Source: Streptomyces fulvoviolaceus | GTDB taxonomy: Bacteria > Actinomycetota > Actinomycetes > Streptomycetales > Streptomycetaceae | Direction: 5' to 3' | NCBI RefSeq assembly: GCF_000718165.1 | Contig: NZ_JOEY01000003.1 | Span: forward strand, 197,810-261,809 | Length of the DNA stretch: 64,000 nucleotides | Shown here: one piece after another, positions 49,654 to 58,857 of the stretch | Numbering within the stretch: position 1 is the first letter of the stretch | How the letters are laid out: every line of letters begins with the position of its first letter | The notes under the pieces: model-generated | The model's input: the letters and a program-made list of their open reading frames with translations, nothing else | Database searches by the model: none | What the model was told of the DNA's origin: nothing | Program-made: the position numbers and the translations under genes

Positions 49654-50289
49654 ATGACCCAGGACAACGTGCGCGTCACCACGGGGTGGGAACGTGTCGA
49701 CCGGTACGTGCTCGACCAGATCCGCGAGCACTCCGTGGCCAACCTCGGCGACGCCCTCGACCGGCTGAACATCGCTGACGGGGGCATCGCGCCCATCTGG
49801 AACGGGGCCAGGGCCGTCGGCACCGCGCTCCCCGTGCTCACCGTCGCGGGCGACAACAAAGCGGTGATCGCCGCACTCGAGCACATCCGCCCCGGCGATA
49901 TCCTCGTCATCAACGCCTTCGGCTACGAGGGCCGCGCCATCATCGGCGACAACCTCGCCCAGCGGTTCGACGTGTACGGCGCCGTCGGTGCGGTTGTCGA
50001 CGGCTACGTGCGCGACGGCGCGATCATCGAGAAGCTCGGCGTTCCGGTCTTCGCGCGCGGGCTGACGCCCGCCGGCCCCTTCAAGAACGGGCCGGGCGCC
50101 ATCGGTGAATCCGTCGCCATCGGTGGGGTCGTGGTGAACCCCGGGGACATCGTCGCCGCCGACGCCGACGGCGTGATCGTCATCCCCCCGCACCGCGCCG
50201 AGGAGGCCCTTGCGGCGGTCAAGGAGATCGTCGCCCGCGAGGCCGACCTGGACGCCGAGGTCGAGGCGCTGCGGAAGCGGGTCGCCTGA
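49654..50289 (+). CDS. RraA-like aldolase/dimethylmenaquinone methyltransferase-family protein
   Basis: The product has 211 residues from the ATG at 49654. The family fold is shown by PGDILVINAFGYEGRAIIGD, then GAVGAVVDGYVRDGAII and GVPVFARGLTP. The Arg and Asp in GYVRD match the active site of 4-hydroxy-4-methyl-2-oxoglutarate/oxaloacetate aldolases in this family; others are RraA ribonuclease inhibitors. The C-terminus is a helix. Its stop overlaps the start of a hydroxyacid dehydrogenase gene by one base, which favours a metabolic aldolase or decarboxylase role over RNA control. Confidence 0.85.
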   Translation: MTQDNVRVTTGWERVDRYVLDQIREHSVANLGDALDRLNIADGGIAPIWNGARAVGTALPVLTVAGDNKAVIAALEHIRPGDILVINAFGYEGRAIIGDNLAQRFDVYGAVGAVVDGYVRDGAIIEKLGVPVFARGLTPAGPFKNGPGAIGESVAIGGVVVNPGDIVAADADGVIVIPPHRAEEALAAVKEIVAREADLDAEVEALRKRVA

Positions 50290-51344
50290 TGGGAACGGTG
50301 GGCAGGCTCCGGGTCGCCGTCGCCGCGCCGCTGTCCGAGGAGAACTGCGCGCGCGTCCGGGAGCTGGAGCCGCGGATCGATCTCGTCGTCGACCAGGCGC
50401 TCCTCCCGCCGATGCGCTGGCCCGCCGACTTCGCCGGCGATCCGGCCTGGCGGCGCACGCCGCGACAGCAGCGCGCATACGAGGTGCTTCTCGACTCCGC
50501 CGACGCGCTGTATGGCATCCCCGACGTGGACCCCTCCGCGCTGGCGCGAGCGGTCCGCGCCAACGGGCGGCTGCGCTGGGTGCACACTATGGCGGCCGGC
50601 GGCGGCAGCCAGGTCAAGGCGGCGGGACTCAGCTCCGAAGAGCTCGACCGGGTCGCGTTCACCACCTCGGCCGGTGTGCACGGGCAGCCGCTCGCCGAGT
50701 TCGCCGTCTTCGGTGTGCTCGCGGGAGCCAAGGACCTGCCCCGTCTGAGCCGCCAGCAGGGCGACCACGAGTGGGGCGGTCGCTGGACGATGAGGCTGGT
50801 GAGCGAGCAGACCGTGCTCGTGCTCGGCCTCGGTGGGATCGGCCGGGTCGTTGCCGCGAAACTGCATGCGCTGGGCGCGAGGGTCGTCGGTGCGAGCAGG
50901 CGGGACATCGATGTCCCCGGCGTGGCCGAGGTCGTGCATCCCGGCCGTCTCGTCGAGGTGGCGCCCAGGGTGGACGCCGTCGTCAACACGCTCCCCGGCA
51001 CCGCGGCGACCGAGCACTTGCTCGACAAGCGGTTCTTCGACGCTCTCCGGCCCGGCGCGACCCTTGTCAATGTCGGGCGGGGGAACGTCGTCGACGAAGC
51101 CGCCCTGATCGACGCCCTCGACCACGGCCGGGTCGGCTTCGCCGCGCTGGACGTCTTCGAGACGGAACCGCTGCCCGCCGACAGCCCGCTCTGGGACCAC
51201 GACCACGTGCTGGTGAGCCCCCACACCGCCGCTCTCAGCGCCGCGGAGGACCGTCTCATCGCCGAACTCTTCGCCAGCAACGCCGGCCGGCTCCTCGACG
51301 GACGCGGCCTGCTCAACCGGGTGAACACCGTCGAGTTCTACTGA
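50289..51344 (+). CDS. D-2-hydroxyacid dehydrogenase
   Basis: The product has 351 residues. The NAD-binding motif is VLVLGLGGIGRVVAAKL. The catalytic set is present: Arg in NVGRGNVVDEAAL or nearby, Glu in VFETEPLPADSPLW, and the proton-donor His in VLVSPHTAAL. It reduces 2-keto acids or oxidises 2-hydroxy acids. It is translationally coupled to the RraA-like gene, so it may work on the keto acid that enzyme makes or uses. An SDR remnant follows. Confidence 0.9.
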   Translation: MGTVGRLRVAVAAPLSEENCARVRELEPRIDLVVDQALLPPMRWPADFAGDPAWRRTPRQQRAYEVLLDSADALYGIPDVDPSALARAVRANGRLRWVHTMAAGGGSQVKAAGLSSEELDRVAFTTSAGVHGQPLAEFAVFGVLAGAKDLPRLSRQQGDHEWGGRWTMRLVSEQTVLVLGLGGIGRVVAAKLHALGARVVGASRRDIDVPGVAEVVHPGRLVEVAPRVDAVVNTLPGTAATEHLLDKRFFDALRPGATLVNVGRGNVVDEAALIDALDHGRVGFAALDVFETEPLPADSPLWDHDHVLVSPHTAALSAAEDRLIAELFASNAGRLLDGRGLLNRVNTVEFY

Positions 51345-51389
51345 CCTGTGAGGACTGTCGAGTTGTGCTGACCGACCGGGGAGGAGACA

Positions 51390-51600
51390 CACCCCCATGT
51401 CCTCACCGGCCGAGTCGCCCTGGTCACCGGTTCCAGCAGTGGCATCGGACTCGGTATCGCCGAGGGACTCGCGGACGCTGGTGCCACGATCGTCCTCAAC
51501 GGAGTGGATCCGGACCGTCTGGGGCGACGCGCACCACACTCGCCGCGCGGTTCGGGGACGACCGGGTCGCGGTAGGGGCCTTCGACATCGCGAATGGGTG
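51390..51600 (+). pseudogene. Short-chain dehydrogenase remnant
   Basis: The plus strand reads [20 protein letters not shown], then [20 protein letters not shown], a clear SDR N-terminus. Near 51522 the frame shifts, and the continuation [20 protein letters not shown] is in another frame. It then stops at the convergent EthD gene. The active-site part and C-terminus are missing. It was probably the third gene of the RraA-like operon. Confidence 0.8.
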
Positions 51601-51625
51601 CTCAGCGCAGCCGGCCCGTCGGGTT

Positions 51626-52372
51626 TCAAGGCCGTTGGAAAATGGTCACCTCACGGCTGTAGAGGACGAACGAGCGGGACGGGTCGTAGAAGCCGTCTGT
51701 CTCGGCGGAATGCTCCCGCAGTGACCGCTCGTAGGAGGGGAAGTGGGTTAGCGCCTCGTCCGGGGAGTCGTAGTACAGGGCGGCGACTCCTTCGTACACG
51801 TGCTTGTCCCTGCCGCCGAAGTGGCGCAGTGCCTTTTCGGCTCCTGAGACTTGCCGGTGCTGGACGTAACCGCGCAGCGCCGCCGCTTGTGGCTCGTCCG
51901 ACGCCAGCACCTTCTCGTGGGCGGTCTGCCACCGCTCGGTGAAGCTGTCCAGATCCAACCCTTCGGACATGTGAAGGAAGTGCAGCACCTTCACCTGGCC
52001 CTCGTCCTCGGGCGCCGGCGGGGGCATGAGTACCGAAGGACGGGCCAGCAGGGCCAGGGCGCTGGGCATGTCGTTGAAGTGGGCGCCGTCGGGGCCGATG
52101 ACCTCGCGTGTGTACGGGGCGGCCATCGTGGCGGCCAGTGCTTCCATGTTCTCGAAGTGCAGCTCGGTGACGGAGTCCCGGCCGAAGTCGGTCAGGTGCG
52201 TCGGGTCCTCCTCGCTGCCGAATGACGCGTCGAAGACGTGGTTCTGGACGTAGCGTCGAACGTGCAGGGGATTCTCGGCGGCCAGCGATCCGTGCACGTG
52301 CTGCAGGTAGTGCAGGAATGCGTGTTGTGTCATTCCCGGCTTGCGGCGGATGGCGGCGATCAGGTTCAGCAT
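51626..52372 (-). CDS. EthD-domain protein (duplicated domain)
   Basis: The product has 248 residues from the ATG at 52372. Two EthD/dimeric alpha-beta barrel units are visible: IAAIRRKPGMTQHAFLHYLQ with HVHGSL at the start, and KVLHFLHMSEGLDLDSFTER with WQTAHEK near residue 130. Such proteins bind or transform aromatic or polyketide-like small molecules or serve as helper proteins in ether and aromatic degradation. It lies downstream of an MFS gene on the same strand, separated by a strong hairpin, and near the oxygenase operon. Confidence 0.85.
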   Translation of the reverse strand: MLNLIAAIRRKPGMTQHAFLHYLQHVHGSLAAENPLHVRRYVQNHVFDASFGSEEDPTHLTDFGRDSVTELHFENMEALAATMAAPYTREVIGPDGAHFNDMPSALALLARPSVLMPPPAPEDEGQVKVLHFLHMSEGLDLDSFTERWQTAHEKVLASDEPQAAALRGYVQHRQVSGAEKALRHFGGRDKHVYEGVAALYYDSPDEALTHFPSYERSLREHSAETDGFYDPSRSFVLYSREVTIFQRP

Positions 52373-52395
52373 GTTTCTCCAGCGCGAAGGGCGGC

Positions 52396-52429
52396 GATCG
52401 GCATCGCGGTGGTCGTCGCGATGCCGATC
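52396..52429 (-). terminator. Strong hairpin between MFS and EthD genes
   Basis: GATCGGCATCGCG and CGCGATGCCGATC form a perfect 13-base stem with an 8-base loop. It lies after the MFS gene and just before the EthD start, so it may terminate or attenuate transcription. A run of 9-base repeats (TTCTTGTGG twice, 52450-52480) lies beside it. Confidence 0.65.
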
Positions 52430-52491
52430 TCGATGGGTTCGTTGTTCTCGCGGTTCTTGTGGTTCTTGTGGCGGATCGGCGTCGCGGCCGT

Positions 52492-53778
52492 TCAGCGTGC
52501 CATGTGCTCGATCGGTTCCGGGGCGGACACTGGTCGGTGCCTGCGGGCGGAGAGGCCGAGCCCGACGGCGCCGATCGACCCGGCGACCGCGAGTACGCCC
52601 ATGGCGCCTGCCAGGCTGCCGACGGCGGAGGTGAGCGCGAGCACCACGAGCGGGCAGATGAACTGGCCGATGAAGAAGGAACCCGTCCACAGTCCGGTGC
52701 CGCGGCCGCGGTCGGCGTACTCGAGCTTGGACATGGCGAGGGTGAGGAGACTCGGCAGCATGATGCCGCCACCGAAGCAGTTGATCACAGCACCGATGGT
52801 CAGAACGACAGGGTTGGGCGCGAGCCAGATCACGGCGAAGCCGAGGGCGCACAGGGCGAAGACAGTGGGCAGCCAGGCGGCCGGGCTGCGGCCGGTCTTG
52901 GTAAAGACACCCGCGCCGATCACGGTCGCGACGCTGGAGGCGGCGATGGCCAGCCCGATCTTGCCGGGCTCGGTCACGCCCATGTCGTCAAGGAGGAAAG
53001 CCATCTCCACCTGGACGGTGTAGAAGAGGATGGCGCCGAAGACGGTCAGTGCGCACGTTCCGGCCAGCGGTCGCCAGGGGAAAGGCCGCTTGGCCGGCTC
53101 CGGGGCGGCGGGGGAGGGCTCGTTCGTGCGGGCGGCCGGTCGCGGCTTGGGTAGGAAGGCAGCCATGGCGGGGGCGAGCAGCAAGCTCACGGCGTAGGCC
53201 CAGAACGGTGTGCGCCAGCCTGCCGATCCGGCCGCGCCGCCCAGCGCGAAGAAGGCCGTCGCGGAGATCGAGGCGCACATCGTCTGCAGGGCGAGGTAGC
53301 GGTCGCGTTGTCGGCCGGAGTAGTAGTCGCCGATCAGCGTGGTGCAGCAGGTCATGATGGCGGCTTCGGCGACGCCGACGAGGGCGCGGCTGGCGACGAT
53401 CGCGCCGAGGGAGTCCAGCCACAGGGGGGCGGTGCCGAGGATCGCGTAGAGCACGGTGGCGATGACGAGCAGGCGTTTGCGCCCGAGACGGTCGACGATC
53501 ACGCCGGCGAAGGGGGCCAGCAGGGCGAGGGAGAGCGCGGGAATGGTCAGGGCCATCGGGACCAGCGCCTCGACGCCCGGCGCGTTGGCGAAGTGGTCGT
53601 GCATCTGCGGCAGGACGGGGGCGATGAGCACGGCGCCCAGGATGGGCAGGCAGCTGCCGGTCATCAGCAGCGTGATCCGCAGCAGGTGGCCGGGACCGGA
53701 CACGGTCTGCTCGGACGGCGCACCCTCGACGACCGAGGTCAGGGACGAGGACGGGAGCGGGGGCACGGATGGAGGCAT
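52492..53778 (-). CDS. MFS transporter (drug/metabolite efflux type)
   Basis: The product has 428 residues and about 12 membrane helices, beginning LLMTGSCLPILGAVLIAPVL. The signature loop is APFAGVIVDRLGRKRLL. A second loop, STTLIGDYYSGRQRDRYLAL, is also typical of Bcr/CflA-like or related MFS carriers. Direction and substrate cannot be told. It is the first gene of a minus-strand pair with EthD and may export or import the compound handled by the oxygenase operon. Confidence 0.85.
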   Translation of the reverse strand: MPPSVPPLPSSSLTSVVEGAPSEQTVSGPGHLLRITLLMTGSCLPILGAVLIAPVLPQMHDHFANAPGVEALVPMALTIPALSLALLAPFAGVIVDRLGRKRLLVIATVLYAILGTAPLWLDSLGAIVASRALVGVAEAAIMTCCTTLIGDYYSGRQRDRYLALQTMCASISATAFFALGGAAGSAGWRTPFWAYAVSLLLAPAMAAFLPKPRPAARTNEPSPAAPEPAKRPFPWRPLAGTCALTVFGAILFYTVQVEMAFLLDDMGVTEPGKIGLAIAASSVATVIGAGVFTKTGRSPAAWLPTVFALCALGFAVIWLAPNPVVLTIGAVINCFGGGIMLPSLLTLAMSKLEYADRGRGTGLWTGSFFIGQFICPLVVLALTSAVGSLAGAMGVLAVAGSIGAVGLGLSARRHRPVSAPEPIEHMAR

Positions 53779-54088
53779 GCGGGAACTCCACGTGGCGTGT
53801 TGGGAGAGGGAGGTCCTCCGGCGGCCCGGCCGGCACGCTTGCGAGGCTGCCCGGAGCGCGATGGCGGGGCGGGAGCGCGGGGCACCGAACGGCTGCGGTG
53901 AGGTCGCGCAGGGCCGGGGTACCCGACGCCTGCGTCGGCCCGACGGCGGTGATGGGGCGGCTCCGGCGCCGGGTTGAGATGACTATGGGCCACCCGGGAG
54001 GTCCTGCCTAGCCCCCGTCCGATCGAGATCGAACATGCTGATCATTCACGTCTTGGATGCCGCAGGACAGGACCGGGTGCCCCGCACG
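53779..54088. other. 310-bp promoter gap before the MFS gene
   Basis: No gene is supported. It lies between the MFS start and the end of the LysR gene. A GATCGAGATCGAACATGCTGATC stretch near 54022-54044 with repeated GATC words could be a regulatory site. Confidence 0.4.
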
Positions 54089-55030
54089 CTACCCGGATGT
54101 GGCTGCGGCTTCCTCCAGGCCGGGCGTTCCCTCTCCGGGCAGGCGGGCGAGGGCGAGGCGCAGGAACGCCTGGGCCGCGGGTGAGGTCGGGGCCGGGTCG
54201 CGGTGGGCGAGGGCCAGGGGCTGGAGTGCCTGCGGGTCGTCGAGGCGCAGGACGCAGTCGGCGTGGTCGTCGGGGACGATGGCCTCGGCCACCGGGCGGG
54301 GTACGACGGTCACCCCGATGCCCTCGAACGCCAGCGAGGTGAGGTCTCCCGCGCTGCGCAACGCGCAGACGCCCCGGCGGCGTGCTCGTGCGCGGTCGAA
54401 CGCGGCGTCCACCTGCACGCGCAGTCCGGTGTCCGGACCGCATTCGAGGAAGCGTTCGTCGGCCAGCTTCGCCAGGTCCGTGACGCCGGTCCCGCGCAGC
54501 CGGTGCCGACGGCCCACTACGGCCACGAGCGGCACGAGGCGGAGCAGGTGGTACTTGATGCCCGGGGGCAACTGGTGCTCGTGCAGGGCGATCACGGCGA
54601 CCTCGAGTTCACCGGTGAGGAGCTGGGCGGCGGCCTCCACCCCGTCGGCGTCGGACAGGGTGACCTCCACCGCGGGGTACGCCTCCTGGTACTCCCTCAG
54701 CAGGCCGAGCTGGTCGATGTCCCCCGCCGTGAGCGTCACCGAGCCGATGCGCAGCCGCCCTCGCACGGGGCCGTCGAGCGAGGCGATCTCGGCGTGCATC
54801 TCCTGCACCGCCTTGAGTACCCGCCGCGCACAGGCGACGAAGGTCTGGCCGGCCTGGGTCAGCCGGACGTTGCGGCTCGTCCGTTCGAACAGCCGGGCCC
54901 CGACCTCCCGCTCGAGCTGGGTGATCTGGTGGCTGAGCCCGGACTGCCCGATGCGGCAGCGCGCCGCGGCCCGGGTGAAGTTGAGCTCGTCGGCGATGGC
55001 CACCGCGTACTCCATCTGCCGCAGATCCAT
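54089..55030 (-). CDS. LysR-family regulator of the cleavage-oxygenase operon
   Basis: The product has 313 residues. The N-terminal winged helix is MDLRQMEYAVAIADELNFTR then AAARCRIGQSGLSHQITQLE. The C-terminal part is the two-lobed inducer-binding domain (LRIGSVTLTAGDIDQLGLLR onward). LysR proteins usually activate a divergent operon on sensing a pathway metabolite. It is divergent from the oxygenase operon with 185 bases between, the classic arrangement. No T-N11-A box could be assigned with certainty. Confidence 0.92.
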   Translation of the reverse strand: MDLRQMEYAVAIADELNFTRAAARCRIGQSGLSHQITQLEREVGARLFERTSRNVRLTQAGQTFVACARRVLKAVQEMHAEIASLDGPVRGRLRIGSVTLTAGDIDQLGLLREYQEAYPAVEVTLSDADGVEAAAQLLTGELEVAVIALHEHQLPPGIKYHLLRLVPLVAVVGRRHRLRGTGVTDLAKLADERFLECGPDTGLRVQVDAAFDRARARRRGVCALRSAGDLTSLAFEGIGVTVVPRPVAEAIVPDDHADCVLRLDDPQALQPLALAHRDPAPTSPAAQAFLRLALARLPGEGTPGLEEAAATSG

Positions 55031-55215
55031 CGAAGACTCCGATCATTTCGTGCGTGTTTCAGTGTTGGACGCCGGAGACGCATCGGGAGCACCATGGCCC
55101 GGGACGAGCTGTTCAGCTTGGTTCTATGAGGCCCGAACCCGCAGCGGGGCGCTGCTGTCGACGGCTATCGATCACATTCTTCGCTTGATCCAACCTTGCC
55201 ACAGGGGAGAAAGCC

Positions 55216-56751
55216 ATGGCCACTGCAACGACGCAGCCGATCGGGACGCCCGGGCAGCAGCCCGTGAGTACCCAGCCGCCTCCGGAGACCATGCAGTTCC
55301 CGGACACTCCGAAGTTCCGGGGGTTCTTCGCCCCGTCACGGATCGAGGCGGAGGTCTACGACCTTGAGGTCGAGGGCTGCATACCCCCTGAGCTGTCCGG
55401 CGCCTTCTACCGCGCCGCCGCCGACACCCAGTACCCCCCGCGGTTCCCGAACGACGTGTACATCAACGGCGACGGCATGATCCACATGGTGCGCTTCGAG
55501 AACGGGCACGCGGATCTGAAGACCAAGTACGTCCGCACCAAACGCTTCGAGCTCGAACGCCAGGCCCGCCAGGCCCTCTTCGGTGCCTACCGCAACCCGT
55601 ACACCGACGAGCCGTCCGTCCTTGGCATCGACGACGGCAACGCCAACACCTCGATCATCTGGCACGCCGGCAAGCTGCTCGCGCTCAAGGAGGCGGCCCT
55701 CCCGTACGAGCTGGACCCGGTGACGCTGGAGACGCGGGGCGTCTACGACTTCTCCGGCCAGATCCCGGGGCGTACCTTCACCGCCCACCCCAAGCACGAC
55801 CCGCGCACAGGCGAACTGATCGCCTTCGCCTACAACGCCACCGGTCTGCCGGACAAGCAGATCCACATCTACGAGATCTCCGCCTCCGGCAAGGTGACCC
55901 GCTCGCAGACCTTCGAGGTCCCCTATTCCTCGATGGTGCACGACTGGCTGGTCACCCGGGACCACTTCGTCTTCACCATCTCGCCGATGGTCGCCGACCC
56001 GGAGCAGCTGAAGCGGGAGGCCCAGTACTTCGTCTGGGACCCGAACCAGGAGACCTACGTGGCGATCATCCCGCGAGAGCAGGGCGTGAGCGGCGTCAAG
56101 TGGTTCCGGAGCGAGCAGCTCATGGAGACGCACTCGTTGAACGCCTGGACGGACGGCGACACCCTGGTCGCCGACCACTTCACCACCAAGTCTGGCTGGT
56201 TCTCCCAGTTCCCGATCACGACCGTCGGTCCGCTGCCCGAGAAGCCCCCGTTCCTGCACCGCTGGACCTTCGACCTTGCCCAGGGCGCCGCCCACTGGGA
56301 CGACGCCGTCGACACCTACCGCAGCGAGCAGCTCATCGCCTCGCCCGGTGACATGCCCCGGGTCGACCCGCGCATCCTGATGGAGAAGAACCGGCACGCA
56401 TGGATCGGCGGGATGCACCCCGACGTGCCGAAGTGCGAGGTCGGCCCGATGGGCCCGCCCTTCAACTCCCTGATCCACCGCGACGACCACACCGGTGAGA
56501 CGACCTTCTGGGCGCCGGGCGAGCAAGCCGCGCCCGAGGAGCCGGTGTTCGTCCCGAAGTCGGCGGACGCCGGCGAGGGCGAGGGCTACCTGCTGGCGCT
56601 GATCGGCCGCCGCGACCAGAACCGGCACGACCTGGTGATCCTCGATGCCCTGGACATCGCAGCCGGCCCCGTCGCCACCGTGAAGATCCCCTTCCGGCTC
56701 CGGTACGGCTTCCACGGCACCTGGGTTCCCGACAGCGAGCTGAGCAAGTGA
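55216..56751 (+). CDS. Carotenoid/lignostilbene cleavage oxygenase family protein
   Basis: The product has 511 residues. The family uses an iron ion held by four histidines to split a carbon-carbon double bond into two aldehydes or ketones. The four expected histidines lie in TFTAHPKHDP, SSMVHDWLVT, FLHRWTFDL and YGFHGTWVP near the C-terminus. GAFYRAAADTQYPPRF near the start is also typical. There is no signal peptide. The ribosome site is GGGGAGAAAGCC. It heads an eight-gene operon that includes dehydrogenases and hydrolases able to process such products. Whether the substrate is a stilbene, another phenylpropenoid or an apocarotenoid is not visible. Confidence 0.9.
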   Translation: MATATTQPIGTPGQQPVSTQPPPETMQFPDTPKFRGFFAPSRIEAEVYDLEVEGCIPPELSGAFYRAAADTQYPPRFPNDVYINGDGMIHMVRFENGHADLKTKYVRTKRFELERQARQALFGAYRNPYTDEPSVLGIDDGNANTSIIWHAGKLLALKEAALPYELDPVTLETRGVYDFSGQIPGRTFTAHPKHDPRTGELIAFAYNATGLPDKQIHIYEISASGKVTRSQTFEVPYSSMVHDWLVTRDHFVFTISPMVADPEQLKREAQYFVWDPNQETYVAIIPREQGVSGVKWFRSEQLMETHSLNAWTDGDTLVADHFTTKSGWFSQFPITTVGPLPEKPPFLHRWTFDLAQGAAHWDDAVDTYRSEQLIASPGDMPRVDPRILMEKNRHAWIGGMHPDVPKCEVGPMGPPFNSLIHRDDHTGETTFWAPGEQAAPEEPVFVPKSADAGEGEGYLLALIGRRDQNRHDLVILDALDIAAGPVATVKIPFRLRYGFHGTWVPDSELSK

Positions 56752-57410
56752 GCGGGCAGATGCGACTCACCAGGTGCGGCCACGCCTGCGTTCGGCTGGA
56801 GCAGGACGGCATCGTCATTGTCATCGATCCCGGCGTCTACTCCGACCCGCACGCGCTCGACGGCGCCGACGCGGTGCTCGTGACGCACGAGCACGTGGAC
56901 CACTTTGCCGAGCCCGTGCTGCGCGCGGCGGCCGAGGCCGACCCCGCGCTGCGGATCTGGGCCGACCGCTCCGTGGCGGACCGGCTCGGCGACCTCGGTG
57001 GCCGGGTCGCCGTGGTAGGTGACGGGGACGCCTTCGACATCGAGCGGATCGGCATCGAGGTGCACGGCGAACTGCACGCGGAGACCCATCCGGACCTGCC
57101 GCGGGTCACCAACGTCGGCTTCCTCGTGGGGAACACGGACGGCACGGTCTTCCATCCGGGCGACGCGTTCACCGTGCCCACGCGTCCGGTGGACACGCTC
57201 TTGGTGCCGGTCCATGGCCCGTGGTCCAAGACCGGCGAAGTCATCGACTACGTCCGCGAGATCAAGCCCCGGCGTGCTCTGTCGATCCACGACGGCGGTC
57301 TGAGCGAGGGCGGGAACGCCCTGGTCGACGGCCTGCTGGGGGCGGGCGTACGGGACTCCGCCACCGACTACGCGCGGGTGGCGCCCGGAGCCGGAATCGA
57401 ACTCACGTGA
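56748..57410 (+). CDS. MBL-fold metal-dependent hydrolase
   Basis: The product has 220 residues from the GTG overlapping the oxygenase stop (GTGA); an ATG four codons on is an alternative. The metal site is VLVTHEHVDHF (HxHxDH). Later ligands are expected in VFHPGDAF and in the C-terminal LSIHDGG. It resembles the small UPF0173/UlaG-like hydrolases. It would open an ester, lactone or phosphoester bond. It is coupled to the oxygenase gene, and its stop overlaps the open frame of the next SDR gene. Confidence 0.88.
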   Translation: MSGQMRLTRCGHACVRLEQDGIVIVIDPGVYSDPHALDGADAVLVTHEHVDHFAEPVLRAAAEADPALRIWADRSVADRLGDLGGRVAVVGDGDAFDIERIGIEVHGELHAETHPDLPRVTNVGFLVGNTDGTVFHPGDAFTVPTRPVDTLLVPVHGPWSKTGEVIDYVREIKPRRALSIHDGGLSEGGNALVDGLLGAGVRDSATDYARVAPGAGIELT

Positions 57411-57436
57411 TGTCCAGAGAAGGCGAGAGGCCCGCG

Positions 57437-58192
57437 ATGGGATGGCTGGGTTTTGAGGAGCGCCGCACGCTCGTCATCGGGGCCGGAGGACTGGGCACGG
57501 CCTGTGCCCGGGCCCTGGCGGAGGCCGGAGCGCGGCTGGCAGTCGTCGACGCGGACGAGGGCCGGCTCAAGGTGCTGCGCGACGATCCGGCCCTCGCGGC
57601 CGCCGACGTGCGGACCCTCACCGCGGACCTGACGTCGTCCGACGCGTGCGAGCAGGCTGTCACGACGGCGGCCCGCGAACTGGGCGGCCTGGACGTGCTC
57701 GTGCACGCCGTGGGGACGAACGACCGCCGGCCCGTGGTGGACACACCGGACGAGGTGTGGGACCGCATCCTGACCCTGAACCTGTCCAGCGCGTTCTGGA
57801 CCGGGCGCGCCGCCGGCCGGTTCATGCGCGAGGCCGGCCACGGCAGCATGGTGTTCTTCTCCTCTGTCTCCTCCCGGCTCGCGCACCGCCACCACGCCCC
57901 GTACGCGGCGTCGAAGGGCGGCCTGGACCAGCTCGTGAAGGTGATGGCCCGCGAATGGGCCGCCGACGGCGTCACCGTCAACGCCGTGGCCCCGGGCTAC
58001 ACGGAGACCGAGCTGACCCGCGCGTACCTGGACAAGCCCGGAATGCGCGAGGAGATGACCAGTCTGGTTCCCGCCGGGCGCCTGGGCACACCGCAGGACG
58101 TGGTCGGCGCCGTGCTGTTCCTCGCCTCTGCCCGCGCGTCCTTCGTGACCGGGCAGGTGCTCTACGTGGACGGCGGACGCACGCTCGTCTGA
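57437..58192 (+). CDS. Short-chain dehydrogenase/reductase
   Basis: The product has 251 residues from the ATG at 57437, six bases after GAGAGG; an ATG at 57410 that overlaps the previous stop is possible. The cofactor motif is slightly unusual, GAGGLGTACARAL, with the middle glycines shifted compared with the TGxxxGIG norm. The rest is standard: HAVGTNDRRP, SSVSSRLAH and the catalytic YAASKGGLDQL, then VTGQVLYVDGG at the C-terminus. It would oxidise or reduce an alcohol or ketone in the cleavage-oxygenase pathway. Confidence 0.87.
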   Translation: MGWLGFEERRTLVIGAGGLGTACARALAEAGARLAVVDADEGRLKVLRDDPALAAADVRTLTADLTSSDACEQAVTTAARELGGLDVLVHAVGTNDRRPVVDTPDEVWDRILTLNLSSAFWTGRAAGRFMREAGHGSMVFFSSVSSRLAHRHHAPYAASKGGLDQLVKVMAREWAADGVTVNAVAPGYTETELTRAYLDKPGMREEMTSLVPAGRLGTPQDVVGAVLFLASARASFVTGQVLYVDGGRTLV

Positions 58193-58199
58193 CCCCCGA

Positions 58200-58221
58200 T
58201 TCCCTTGAAGTTCCCTTGAAG
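58200..58221 (+). repeat. Tandem 11-bp repeat with palindrome before the CMD gene
   Basis: TTCCCTTGAAG occurs twice head to tail. The second copy with the next bases forms the palindrome TCCCTTGAAGGGA (58212-58224). The AAGGGAG also serves as the ribosome site of the gene at 58231. Confidence 0.6.
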
Positions 58222-58230
58222 GGAGTGCGG

Positions 58231-58857
58231 ATGACCGCACGCCTTGCCGGACTGCTGCCCGGCGAGCTGGACGAACAGCAGACCGAGGTCTACCGCGCCA
58301 TCACCGGCGGCCCGCGAGCGACAGGACCGCAGGCGTTCGCCCTCACCGATGAGAATGGCCGACTGCGTGGCCCCTTCAACGCCATGCTGCTCAGCCCGCC
58401 CGTCGGACTCACTGTCCAGGCGGTCGGGGCGGCGGTGCGCTACGAGTCGGTCCTGACCGACCGCGTGCGGGAGATGGCCATCCTGGTCGTCGCCACCGAG
58501 TGGGGAAGCGCCTTCGAGAGGGAGGCCCACGAAGCGGTGGGCCGGACGTGCGGCCTCACCGAACCCGAGCTGGGCACACTGCGCGCCGGCGGACTGCCCG
58601 ACCTCCCGGACCCGGCCGAGCGGACCGCCCTGCGAGCGGCCGTCGCGCTGACCTACGCCGGTGAGCTGAGCGACCAGGAGTACTACGACACGGTGGCGGT
58701 GTGGGGAGAGCGAGGTCTGTTCGAACTCACCACCCTGGTCGGCTACTACTCCCTGCTCGCCCTCCAGTTGCGCGTCTTCGCGGGAGAAGGGCTGTCCTCC
58801 GCGGAAGACCACCTGACCGACACCCACCACCTCGAACCCGAAAGCGGTACACCATGA
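58231..58857 (+). CDS. Carboxymuconolactone decarboxylase-family protein
   Basis: The product has 208 residues from the ATG at 58231. The CMD fold is shown by RVREMAILVVATEWGSAFER followed by EAHEAVGR, with Glu and His at family positions. The AhpD-type CxxC pair is absent, so a decarboxylase-like or lyase role fits better than a peroxidase role. FNAMLLSPPVGLTVQAVGAA near residue 50 is also typical. Its stop overlaps the next start (ATGA). It may act on a lactone or keto acid in the pathway. Confidence 0.87.
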   Translation: MTARLAGLLPGELDEQQTEVYRAITGGPRATGPQAFALTDENGRLRGPFNAMLLSPPVGLTVQAVGAAVRYESVLTDRVREMAILVVATEWGSAFEREAHEAVGRTCGLTEPELGTLRAGGLPDLPDPAERTALRAAVALTYAGELSDQEYYDTVAVWGERGLFELTTLVGYYSLLALQLRVFAGEGLSSAEDHLTDTHHLEPESGTP

